Position numbers and translations under genes: made by a program. 64,000 bases of DNA, taken from assembly GCF_001676705.1 (NCBI RefSeq), contig NZ_CP016170.1:4836001-4900000 (forward strand). Reading direction: 5' to 3'. The stretch's first letter is position 1, and the number at the start of each line of letters is the position of its first letter. Of the stretch, positions 44,489-52,631 are shown piece after piece. The DNA is from Bordetella bronchialis. Lineage in GTDB: Bacteria > Pseudomonadota > Gammaproteobacteria > Burkholderiales > Burkholderiaceae_B. Below the pieces are notes generated by a model that ran no database searches, was not told the origin of the DNA, and saw only the letters and a list, made by a program, of their open reading frames with translations.

Positions 44489-45982
44489 ATGAGCCAGGAA
44501 TCCCCCCAGCAACAGGCCGGCGCCGCGCCCCAGGGCGAAGCGCAGGCCGGCGGATCGCTGATCGATCAACTGATCGAGTCCACGCGCGTCAAGCCGGGTG
44601 ACGAAGCCTATTCCATCACGCGCCAGGGCCTGGAAGCCTTCGTGGCCGAGCTGCTGGAACCCAGCCGTTCCCAGGAAAAGGTCAGCCAGGGCCTGATCGA
44701 CGAGATGATCGCCGGTCTGGACCGCAAGCTGTGCCGGCAGGTCGACGCCATCATGCACAACGAGCAGTTCCAGAAGCTCGAATCGTCCTGGCGCTCGCTG
44801 AAGTTCCTGATCGACCGCACGGATTTCCGCGAAAACAACCGCATCGAAATCCTGAACGTGTCCAAGGAAGCGCTGTTGGAGGATTTCGAGGACGCCTCGG
44901 ACATCACCCGCTCGGGCCTGTACAAGGCGGTCTACACCGCCGAATACGGCCAGTTCGGCGGCGAGCCCTTCGGCACCATCATCGGCAACTACGCTTTCAA
45001 TCCAGGCGGCCAGGACATCAAGCTGCTGCAATCGATCGCCAGCGTGGCGGCGATGGCGCACACGCCCTTCATCGCCTCGGCCGGCCCGCAGTTCTTCGGC
45101 ATGGACTCGTTCTCGGACCTGCCCAACCTGAAGGACCTGTCGGCGATTTTCGAGGGCCCGCAATACACCAAGTGGAATGCCTTCCGCCAGTCGGAGGACG
45201 CCCGCTTCGTCGGCCTGACCATGCCGAACTTCCTGCTGCGCGTGCCCTATGGCGACGATACCGTGCCCAGCAAGAAGTTCCGCTACAACGAGGACGTGAC
45301 CGGCGGCAACAAGGACTTCCTGTGGGGCAATGCCGCCTTCGCCTTCGCCAGCCGCCTGTCGGACAGCTTCGCGCAGTACCGCTGGAGCGCCAACATCATC
45401 GGCCCGCAGGGGGGCGGCACGGTGGGCGACCTGCCCATCTACAACTACGAGGCCATGGGCGAAACGCAGACGAAGATCCCCACGGAAGTGCTGATCTCCG
45501 AACGCCGCGAATTCGAACTGGCGGAACAGGGCTTCATCGCGCTGACCATGCGCAAGAACACCGACAACGCGGCGTTCTTCTCGGCCAACTCGGTGCAGAA
45601 GCCCAAGTTCTTCGGCAACAACAAGGAAGGCAAGGAAGCGGAGCTGAACTACAAGCTCGGCACCCAACTGCCCTATATCTTCATCGTCAGCCGGCTGGCC
45701 CACTACATCAAGGTCATCCAGCGCGAAAACATCGGGACCTGGAAGGAACGCACCGACCTGGAATCCGAGCTGAACAACTGGATCCGCCAGTACGTGGCGG
45801 ACATGGACAACCCGGCGCCGGGCGTGCGTAGCCGCCGTCCGCTGCGCCAGGCGGAAATTACCGTTTCGGATGTTGAAGGTGACCCGGGATGGTATCGCGT
45901 CAGTTTGAAGGTGCGCCCGCATTTCAAGTACATGGGTGCGTCTTTCACGCTGTCGCTGGTGGGCAAGCTCGACAAGAGCTGA
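44489..45982 (+). CDS. tssC: T6SS contractile sheath large subunit TssC (VipB)
   Basis: A 497-residue sheath protein with the expected core: SWRSLKFLIDRTDFRENNRIEILN, YTAEYGQFGGEPFGTIIGNYAF, IIGPQGGGTV, and the C-terminal PGWYRVSLKVRPHFKYMGASFTLSLVGKLDKS. It is normal in length and translated immediately after tssB. A strong hairpin follows before hcp. Confidence 0.96.
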   Translation: MSQESPQQQAGAAPQGEAQAGGSLIDQLIESTRVKPGDEAYSITRQGLEAFVAELLEPSRSQEKVSQGLIDEMIAGLDRKLCRQVDAIMHNEQFQKLESSWRSLKFLIDRTDFRENNRIEILNVSKEALLEDFEDASDITRSGLYKAVYTAEYGQFGGEPFGTIIGNYAFNPGGQDIKLLQSIASVAAMAHTPFIASAGPQFFGMDSFSDLPNLKDLSAIFEGPQYTKWNAFRQSEDARFVGLTMPNFLLRVPYGDDTVPSKKFRYNEDVTGGNKDFLWGNAAFAFASRLSDSFAQYRWSANIIGPQGGGTVGDLPIYNYEAMGETQTKIPTEVLISERREFELAEQGFIALTMRKNTDNAAFFSANSVQKPKFFGNNKEGKEAELNYKLGTQLPYIFIVSRLAHYIKVIQRENIGTWKERTDLESELNNWIRQYVADMDNPAPGVRSRRPLRQAEITVSDVEGDPGWYRVSLKVRPHFKYMGASFTLSLVGKLDKS

Positions 45983-46003
45983 CCCCGAAGACCTACCGGA
46001 ACT

Positions 46004-46029
46004 GGCGTGCCGGCTGCCACCGGCACGCC
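46004..46029 (+). promoter_or_regulatory. Hairpin between tssC and hcp
   Basis: GGCGTGCCGG (46004-46013) and CCGGCACGCC (46020-46029) form a perfect 10-bp stem with a 6-nt loop, without a T-tract. In the tssC-hcp gap (122 bp) such a structure could shield the downstream hcp message from decay or partly stop the upstream transcript. Confidence 0.55.
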
Positions 46030-46104
46030 GCCGGTTACGTGCCACAGCACGCCTCGGTTACACGTGCGTGCCTATAGCGTCAACAACTGCAAGGAGAATT
46101 TAAC

Positions 46105-46593
46105 ATGGCTATGCCCTGCTACCTCACCCTGGAAGGCCAGAACCAAGGCAAGATCGAAGGCTCGTGCGAAATCACCGGCCACCAAGGCAAGATCCTGGTG
46201 CAAGCGGTCGATCACAACATCGAGATCCCCAAGAACCCGCAATCCGGCCTGCCCTCCGGCAAGCGCCAGCACCTGGGCATGACCCTGGTCAAGGAAATCG
46301 ACAAGTCCTCGCCCAAGATCTACCAGGCCCTGTGCTCCGGCGAACAGCTCAAGACCGCGACCCTGGAGTTCTACCGCATCAGCCCCAAGGGCACGGAAGA
46401 GAAGTACTACACCATCAAGCTGGAGAACGCCGTGGTTGTCGGCACCCACCTGTGGGTCCCCAACTGCCTGCAGCCTGACAACCGCCAGCTCGGCCACATG
46501 GAAGATGTCTCGCTGACCTACGAAAAGATCACCTGGACGTGGGAACCGGACGGCATCGAATCCGAGGATTCGTGGCTGGCGCCGAAGGCCTAA
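46105..46593 (+). CDS. hcp: T6SS inner tube protein Hcp (TssD)
   Basis: A 162-residue ring-forming tube subunit, secreted with the spike. Hcp motifs are MPCYLTLEGQNQGKIEGSCEITGHQGKI, LGMTLVKEIDKSSPKIYQAL and TATLEFYRISPKGTEEKYYTIKLENA. AAGGAG at 46091-46096 gives a strong ribosome site. The 122-bp gap and hairpin before it suggest separately tuned, high expression. Confidence 0.96.
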   Translation: MAMPCYLTLEGQNQGKIEGSCEITGHQGKILVQAVDHNIEIPKNPQSGLPSGKRQHLGMTLVKEIDKSSPKIYQALCSGEQLKTATLEFYRISPKGTEEKYYTIKLENAVVVGTHLWVPNCLQPDNRQLGHMEDVSLTYEKITWTWEPDGIESEDSWLAPKA

Positions 46594-46635
46594 GGCGCAA
46601 GGGCGGGCCCGCCGGCCCGCCCTGCCCGCACCGCC

Positions 46636-47055
46636 ATGCGCGAACATCGGCTGCTGGAACGCATCGCCAGCCTGGGCTCCGACGACGAACGCTCGCATAT
46701 CACGCGGGCGGAGATCCTGGTCGACTCCATCCTGGACCACTTGCGCCGCATCCTGAATACCCGCCAAGGCAGCGTGCCGATCGACCTGTCGTTCGGCGTG
46801 CCCGACTTCACCAACCTGGCGGGTTCGTTCAGCACCGGCACCACGGCGGAGATGATCGAAGACATGACCCGCATGATCCAGCGCTACGAGCCGCGCCTGC
46901 GGCAACCCCGCATTTCCTTCACGGAGTCCCAGGACGAAGTGCTGTCCCTGGCCTTCGCCATCTCGGGCTTCATCGCGGTCGACAACCGGGAGATCCCCGT
47001 AAGGCTGGCATCCAGCGTGGCCTCCAACGGCCGCGTATCGCTGCGCCGCCAGTAA
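46636..47055 (+). CDS. tssE: T6SS baseplate protein TssE (gp25-like)
   Basis: A 139-residue baseplate wedge protein of the gp25 family, with ILDHLRRILNTRQGSVPIDLSFGVPDFTN near the centre and a C-terminal beta segment. It anchors sheath polymerisation to the baseplate. The start follows 42 bp after hcp; the ribosome site is weak. It is followed by tssF after 29 bp. Confidence 0.93.
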   Translation: MREHRLLERIASLGSDDERSHITRAEILVDSILDHLRRILNTRQGSVPIDLSFGVPDFTNLAGSFSTGTTAEMIEDMTRMIQRYEPRLRQPRISFTESQDEVLSLAFAISGFIAVDNREIPVRLASSVASNGRVSLRRQ

Positions 47056-47084
47056 GTACAAACCCGTCATGAGGCAGTAAGGGC

Positions 47085-48809
47085 ATGCTGAATCGCTACT
47101 ACGAACAGGAACTGGGCTATCTGCGCACGCTCGCGGCCGAATTCGCCGCCAGCAATCCCGCGCTGGCGCCGCTCCTGGGCGCGGAAAGCGCCGGCGACCC
47201 CGATGTCGAACGCCTGCTGGAAGGCGTGGCTTTCATGACCGGTCTCGTCCGCCACCGGCTGGACGACGATTTCCCCGAATTCATCCAGAACCTGGCGCAG
47301 CTGCTCTTTCCGCACATGCTGCGGCCGCTGCCCTGCATGACCATCATGCGCTACGAGCCGCGCGCCACGCTGGAAGGGCCGCTCACCATTCCCGCCGGCA
47401 CGGAGTTCGCCTCCGTTCCGGTCGACGGGCAGCGCACCATTTTCCGCGCATCGTTCGCCGTCACGCTGGAACCCGTGGAACTGAAATCCGTGCAGTGGGA
47501 AGGCGGCGGCACGCGGCCGCGCTCGCTGCGCCTGCAGTTCGCGATGGTGGGCCCGGCGGCCGCCGACTGGAAGAGCGACCGGCTGCGCCTGTACCTGGGC
47601 GACAACGCCGCCGACGCCGCGCGCCTGTACCTGCTGCTGCAGCGCTACGTCAGCGAAGTGCGCATCGGCGCCGAAGGCGGCCCGGTGACCGTGCTGCCGC
47701 CCACCAGCATCGAACCCGCGGGACTGCGGCCCGACCTGGAACTGCTGCCCTGGCCGGCCGGCGCGCACCCCGCCTGGCGCGTGTTGCACGAGTACTTCGC
47801 GCTGCCGGAAAAGCTGATGTTCCTGGACCTGACCGGCCTGTCGACGTGGGCCAATCGGGGCAAGGCCACCGGCTTTTCCGTCCAGATCCTGTTCGACCAG
47901 GTGCCCGACTGGGCGCCGGCGGTGGGCCCGTCCAGTTTCGTCCTGAACGCCACGCCGGCCGCCAACCTTTTCGCGCAGGACGCCCATCCCATCCGCGTCG
48001 ACCACCTGCAGCCGGACTACCGCATCCATCCGATCGCGCGCACCAACAAGGCCGTCGAGCGCATCTTTTCCGTCGACAGCGTGCGCGCCCGCGCCAGCGA
48101 CGGCGCCGAACGCGACTACCATCCCTTCGCGGCTTTCCGCGGAGGCGACGACGCCTCGTACAACGTCAGCATCCGCTCGTCGGCGCTGCACCGCGACTAC
48201 GACCACTACCTGAGCCTGCCCTACGCGGGCAACGAGGCGCCGCGGCCGCAGACCCTTTCGGTGCGCCTGACCTGCACCCATGGCGGCCTGCCCGAAAGCC
48301 TGCGGCTGGGGGACATCAGCGAGCCCACGGACAACTCGCCCGCGCGCATCGGCTTTCGCAATATCCATGGCGTGACGCCGCATTGCCCGCCGGTGATCGA
48401 CAGCGCGCTGCTGTGGCGCGTGCTCTCGCACCTGAACGCCAATCACCTGGCGCTGGCCAGCGAAGGACAGCTGCGCGACCTGCTGTCGCTGTATATCCCG
48501 CCGCGCCAGGTGGACGCGCAGCGCAACGCCGCGGCGCGGCGCAGCATCGAATCCATCCAGAACGTCACGGTGGAACCCGCTCGGCGCATCGTGCGCGGCA
48601 TGCCGGTGCAGGGCAGCGAAGTGCGCATCGAATGCCGCGGGGACCATTTCCCCGGGCCGGGCAGCCTGTTCGTCTTCGGCACGGTGCTGGACGAATTCCT
48701 GGCCGGCACGACCGCGCTCAACACCTACAGCGCGCTGACGCTGGTGGACATCGTCAATGGAGAAACGCTGAAATGGCCAGCGAAGATCGGTCGCTACCGC
48801 TTGCTGTAG
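47085..48809 (+). CDS. tssF: T6SS baseplate protein TssF
   Basis: A 574-residue baseplate wedge component that partners TssG, TssE and TssK. The N-terminus MLNRYYEQELGYLRTLAAEFAASNPALAPLLG and FMTGLVRHRLDDDFPEFIQNLAQLLFPHMLRPLPC are the family signature. It overlaps the tssG start by 37 bp, implying coupled translation. Confidence 0.95.
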   Translation: MLNRYYEQELGYLRTLAAEFAASNPALAPLLGAESAGDPDVERLLEGVAFMTGLVRHRLDDDFPEFIQNLAQLLFPHMLRPLPCMTIMRYEPRATLEGPLTIPAGTEFASVPVDGQRTIFRASFAVTLEPVELKSVQWEGGGTRPRSLRLQFAMVGPAAADWKSDRLRLYLGDNAADAARLYLLLQRYVSEVRIGAEGGPVTVLPPTSIEPAGLRPDLELLPWPAGAHPAWRVLHEYFALPEKLMFLDLTGLSTWANRGKATGFSVQILFDQVPDWAPAVGPSSFVLNATPAANLFAQDAHPIRVDHLQPDYRIHPIARTNKAVERIFSVDSVRARASDGAERDYHPFAAFRGGDDASYNVSIRSSALHRDYDHYLSLPYAGNEAPRPQTLSVRLTCTHGGLPESLRLGDISEPTDNSPARIGFRNIHGVTPHCPPVIDSALLWRVLSHLNANHLALASEGQLRDLLSLYIPPRQVDAQRNAAARRSIESIQNVTVEPARRIVRGMPVQGSEVRIECRGDHFPGPGSLFVFGTVLDEFLAGTTALNTYSALTLVDIVNGETLKWPAKIGRYRLL

Positions 48810-49837
48810 CGCCCCCCGCCGGCCGCGCGGGCGCCGACGCCGACCCGCTGCTGGAGGAAGGGCATCGCTACGCGTTTTTCCAGGCCCTGCGCCTGCTGCG
48901 GCTGCGCGACTCCGACGAGGGCGCGTTCGCCCGCAATATCCGCGTGCGTCCCGCGCTGTCGCTGGCCTTTCCCGACCGCGATATCGAGACCATCGAGCGC
49001 GACGCGGCGGGCAAGTACCGCATCACGGCCAACTTCTTCGGGCTGTACGGCGTCACCTCGCCGCTACCGACCTTCTATACCGAAGACCTGATCGACCAGC
49101 ACCTGGAAGGCAATTCCACGGCGCGCGATTTCCTGGACATCCTGCACGCGGCGCTTTATCCGCTGCTGTTCCGCGCCTGGGAGAAAAACCGCCTGTGGCT
49201 GGCCGTCGCCGAGCGTGGCGACCAGACGCGGCTGGACCAATTGTTCTCCCTGATCGGGCTGGGCGGCAGCCGCGTATCGCGGCGGCCCGGCGCGCGCGCC
49301 CTGCTGCCGCATGCCGGCAACTTCAACCAGTTCCCGCGGTCCGCCCTGGGCCTGCAGTCGCTGGTGTCCGGCCTGCTGGACCACCTGCCGGTGGAAGTCG
49401 AGCCCTGCGTGGCGGAGACCGTCTTCATCCCCCGCCCCGCGCGCTGCCTGCTGGACACCCAGGCCTGCGTGCTGGGCGAGGACGCGCTGCTGGGCAGCCG
49501 CATCGAGGAACGTTCGGGCGGACTGGTGATCCACGTCGGGCCGATCCCGCCGCATCGCCTGCCCGCGCTGCTGCCCGGCACGAAGCGGCACAACGACCTG
49601 GTCGACGCCATCGCGCTGTACCTGAAGACGCCGCTGCGCTGCGTGCTGGCCTTGCACGTGGCGCCGCAAGACCGCCCGGGAGCCCGCCTGGGCACCGGGT
49701 GGCATCAACTGGGCCTGGATACCTGGCTGCCGGAAGCGGATCCGGATGACGCCACCGTGCCCTGGCCGCGCTACGACGACGTATTCCTGCCGATCGACAC
49801 CGAATCAACACGGATATCCGAAGGGGCTTTGCAATGA
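48773..49837 (+). CDS. tssG: T6SS baseplate protein TssG
   Basis: A 354-residue baseplate wedge protein. Motifs include GHRYAFFQALRLLRLRD, TANFFGLYGVTSPLPTFYTEDLI, FLDILHAALYPLLFRAWEKNR and LPVEVEPCV. The ATG at 48773 lies within tssF and has GGAG upstream; a longer open frame before it is only a shadow of tssF. It overlaps clpV by 4 bp (ATGA). Confidence 0.93.
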   Translation: MASEDRSLPLAVAPPAGRAGADADPLLEEGHRYAFFQALRLLRLRDSDEGAFARNIRVRPALSLAFPDRDIETIERDAAGKYRITANFFGLYGVTSPLPTFYTEDLIDQHLEGNSTARDFLDILHAALYPLLFRAWEKNRLWLAVAERGDQTRLDQLFSLIGLGGSRVSRRPGARALLPHAGNFNQFPRSALGLQSLVSGLLDHLPVEVEPCVAETVFIPRPARCLLDTQACVLGEDALLGSRIEERSGGLVIHVGPIPPHRLPALLPGTKRHNDLVDAIALYLKTPLRCVLALHVAPQDRPGARLGTGWHQLGLDTWLPEADPDDATVPWPRYDDVFLPIDTESTRISEGALQ

Positions 49838-52629
49838 TGCTGGTAGAACTGAAACCCTTGTTCGCGCGCCTGAATCCGACGTGTTCGGCGGCGCTGGAAG
49901 GCGCTGCCGGCCTGACGCTGGCGCGCAACCACTACGAGATTGCCGTCGAACACATGCTGCGCCGGCTCGTGGAAGAACCCGGCGGCGATGTTCACCGCAT
50001 CCTGGCGCACTTCGACATCGATCCGCTGCGCCTGGCGGCGCAGCTGGACGAGAGCCTGGCCCAGTTGAAGAACGGCAATCCCGGCCGTCCGGTGTTCTCG
50101 GCGCTGTTGACGGAATGGGTGCAGGAATCCTGGCTGACCGCCTCGATCACGCTGGGCGAGAGCCGCGTGCGCGGCGGCGCCATGCTGCTGGCCCTGGTAT
50201 CGCGCCTGAGCTACTACGGCGCGGGCACGCGCTACGCGGAGACGCTGCGGGGCATCTCGCGCGAGAAGCTGGCCGGCGATTTCGGCAGCATCGTGGACGG
50301 CTCGGCCGAAGCCAGCACGCAGATCGCCGATAGCGCCACGGCATCCGGCGGCGCGGCGCGCCCGGCCGCCGCCGGCGAAGCGGCGATCGGCCGCTTCTGC
50401 GAGGACTTCACCGCCAAGGCCGCGGCCGGCAAGATCGACCCGGTGTTCGGCCGCGACAGCGAGATCCGCCAGATGATCGACATCCTGGCGCGCCGCCGCA
50501 AGAACAATCCCATCTGCGTGGGCGAGCCCGGCGTCGGCAAGACCGCCGTGGTCGAAGGCCTGGCCCTGCGCATCGTCAACAACGACGTGCCGGACTTCCT
50601 GCGCGACACGCGGCTGCTGGGCCTGGACATGGGCCTGCTGGAAGCGGGCGCCAGCGTCAAGGGCGAATTCGAGAACCGCCTGCGCGGCGTCATCGACGAG
50701 ATCAAGGGCGCGGCCCGTCCGACCATCCTGTTCATCGACGAAGCGCACATGCTGATCGGCGCCGGCGGCCAGAGCGGCGGCTCGGACGCGGCCAACCTGC
50801 TGAAGCCCGCGCTGGCGCGGGGCGAGCTGCGCACCATCGCCGCCACGACCTGGAGCGAATACAAGAAGTACTTCGAGAAAGACCCGGCGCTGGCCCGGCG
50901 CTTCCAGGTGGTCAAGCTGGACGAGCCGGACGTACCGACCGCCGTGCAGATCCTGCGCGGCCTGAAGGACCGCTACGAAGCCGCGCACGGCGTGACGGTG
51001 CGCGACGATGCGATCGTGGCGGCGGCCGAGCTGTCCGACCGCTACATCACCGGCCGCCTGCTGCCGGACAAGGCCGTGGACCTGCTCGATACCGCCGCCG
51101 CCCGCGTGCGCATCGGCCTGGGCATCAAGCCGGCCGAACTGGAAAACCTGGAAAGCCGCCTGGCCGGCCTGGAGCGGGAGCGCGAGGCCCTGGCGCGCGA
51201 CGTGCGTTACGAGCCGGGCAGCCATAGCGAGCGGCTGGACGCCATCGCGCAGGAACGCGAAGACCTCGAGGCGCGCCGCGCGGCCCTGGAGGCCCGCTGG
51301 CTGGAAGAAAAAGCGGCCGCGCAGGCGGTGCTGGACCTGCGCCGGCAACTGGGCGCGGCGCAAGGCACCCCGGCCGTCAATGCGACGGCCGGCGACGGCG
51401 CGGCCGATGCCGCGCAGACCCCGCAGGCCGCCGCGAACACCGCGCAGGCCTCCGACGGGGATGCCGCCGCCAGCACCGCGGACGGCCAGGCCGGGGCCGC
51501 GCAGGACGCGGCGGCCGCGGCGCCGGCCGACATCGGCGCGCTCACCGCCCGGCTGGAAGAAGCGCGCGCCCGCCTGAAGTCCCTGCAAGGCCGCGAGCCG
51601 CTGGTCTTCATCGAGACCGATCCCGACGCCGTGGCCCGGGTGGTGTCCGACTGGACCGGCGTGCCGCTGGGCAAGATGCAGCGCGACGCCGTCAGCGGCG
51701 TGATGGCGCTGGCCGACCACGTGAAGGAACGCATACGCGGGCAGGATCATGCGGTCGACCAGATCGCCGCGGTGGTCAAGGCCGCGCAATCCGGCCTGCG
51801 CGATCCGCAGCAGCCCATGGGCGTGTTCCTGCTGGTCGGCCCCTCGGGCGTGGGCAAGACGGAAACCGCGCTGGCCATCGCCGACCAGCTGTTCGGCGGC
51901 GACCAGGCCCTGGTCTCCATCAACATGAGCGAGTTCCAGGAGAAGCACACGGTCAGCCGCCTGGTGGGTTCGCCCCCGGGCTATGTGGGCTACGGCGAAG
52001 GCGGCGTGCTGACCGAGGCCGTGCGCAAGCGCCCCTATTCGGTGGTGCTGCTGGACGAAGTGGAAAAGGCCCACCTGGACGTGGTGAACCTGTTCTACCA
52101 GGTATTCGACAAAGGCACGCTGTCCGACGGCGAGGGCCGGCTGATCGACTTCAGCAACACGGTGGTGTTCCTGACCAGCAATCTGGCCACGGAGGAGATC
52201 ACGCGCCTGACGCAGGACGGACGGCCCGATCCCGACGCGCTGGCGCAGGCCATCCATCCGGTCCTGGCCAGGCACTTCAAGCCCGCGCTACTGGCCCGCA
52301 TGACCGTGGTGCCCTATTACACGCTGCCGCCTTCCGAACTGGCGGGCATCGTCAATCTCAAGCTGGGCAAGCTGCAGCAGCGCCTGGCCGCGTCCAACCG
52401 CATCAAGCTGGAGTTCGCGCCGACGGTGGCCGACACCATCGCCGCGCGCTGCACCGAAGTGGACAGCGGCGCGCGCAATATCGACTTCATCCTGCGCAAG
52501 AGCCTGACGCCCGTGCTGTCCGACGCGGTGCTTTCCGCCATGGCCGAGGGCCGCAGCATCGCCGCGCTGCAGGTCGAGCCGGGCGACAACGGCGACTGGA
52601 AGGTCTCCGTGCAGGAGGAGGCCCGCTGA
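49834..52629 (+). CDS. clpV: T6SS AAA+ ATPase ClpV (TssH)
   Basis: ClpV disassembles contracted TssB/TssC sheaths for reuse. The 931-residue protein has an N-terminal repeat domain (1-150), a first AAA domain with Walker A GEPGVGKT (230-237) and Walker B TILFIDEAHMLIG, a coiled-coil middle domain, and a second AAA domain with GPSGVGKT (669-676) and VVLLDEVEKAH. Residues about 505-570 form an unusual Ala/Asp/Gln-rich insertion in the middle domain, not expected in standard ClpV. It is coupled to tssG by ATGA and sits 2 bp from vgrG. Confidence 0.95.
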   Translation: MMLVELKPLFARLNPTCSAALEGAAGLTLARNHYEIAVEHMLRRLVEEPGGDVHRILAHFDIDPLRLAAQLDESLAQLKNGNPGRPVFSALLTEWVQESWLTASITLGESRVRGGAMLLALVSRLSYYGAGTRYAETLRGISREKLAGDFGSIVDGSAEASTQIADSATASGGAARPAAAGEAAIGRFCEDFTAKAAAGKIDPVFGRDSEIRQMIDILARRRKNNPICVGEPGVGKTAVVEGLALRIVNNDVPDFLRDTRLLGLDMGLLEAGASVKGEFENRLRGVIDEIKGAARPTILFIDEAHMLIGAGGQSGGSDAANLLKPALARGELRTIAATTWSEYKKYFEKDPALARRFQVVKLDEPDVPTAVQILRGLKDRYEAAHGVTVRDDAIVAAAELSDRYITGRLLPDKAVDLLDTAAARVRIGLGIKPAELENLESRLAGLEREREALARDVRYEPGSHSERLDAIAQEREDLEARRAALEARWLEEKAAAQAVLDLRRQLGAAQGTPAVNATAGDGAADAAQTPQAAANTAQASDGDAAASTADGQAGAAQDAAAAAPADIGALTARLEEARARLKSLQGREPLVFIETDPDAVARVVSDWTGVPLGKMQRDAVSGVMALADHVKERIRGQDHAVDQIAAVVKAAQSGLRDPQQPMGVFLLVGPSGVGKTETALAIADQLFGGDQALVSINMSEFQEKHTVSRLVGSPPGYVGYGEGGVLTEAVRKRPYSVVLLDEVEKAHLDVVNLFYQVFDKGTLSDGEGRLIDFSNTVVFLTSNLATEEITRLTQDGRPDPDALAQAIHPVLARHFKPALLARMTVVPYYTLPPSELAGIVNLKLGKLQQRLAASNRIKLEFAPTVADTIAARCTEVDSGARNIDFILRKSLTPVLSDAVLSAMAEGRSIAALQVEPGDNGDWKVSVQEEAR

Positions 52630-52631
52630 TC

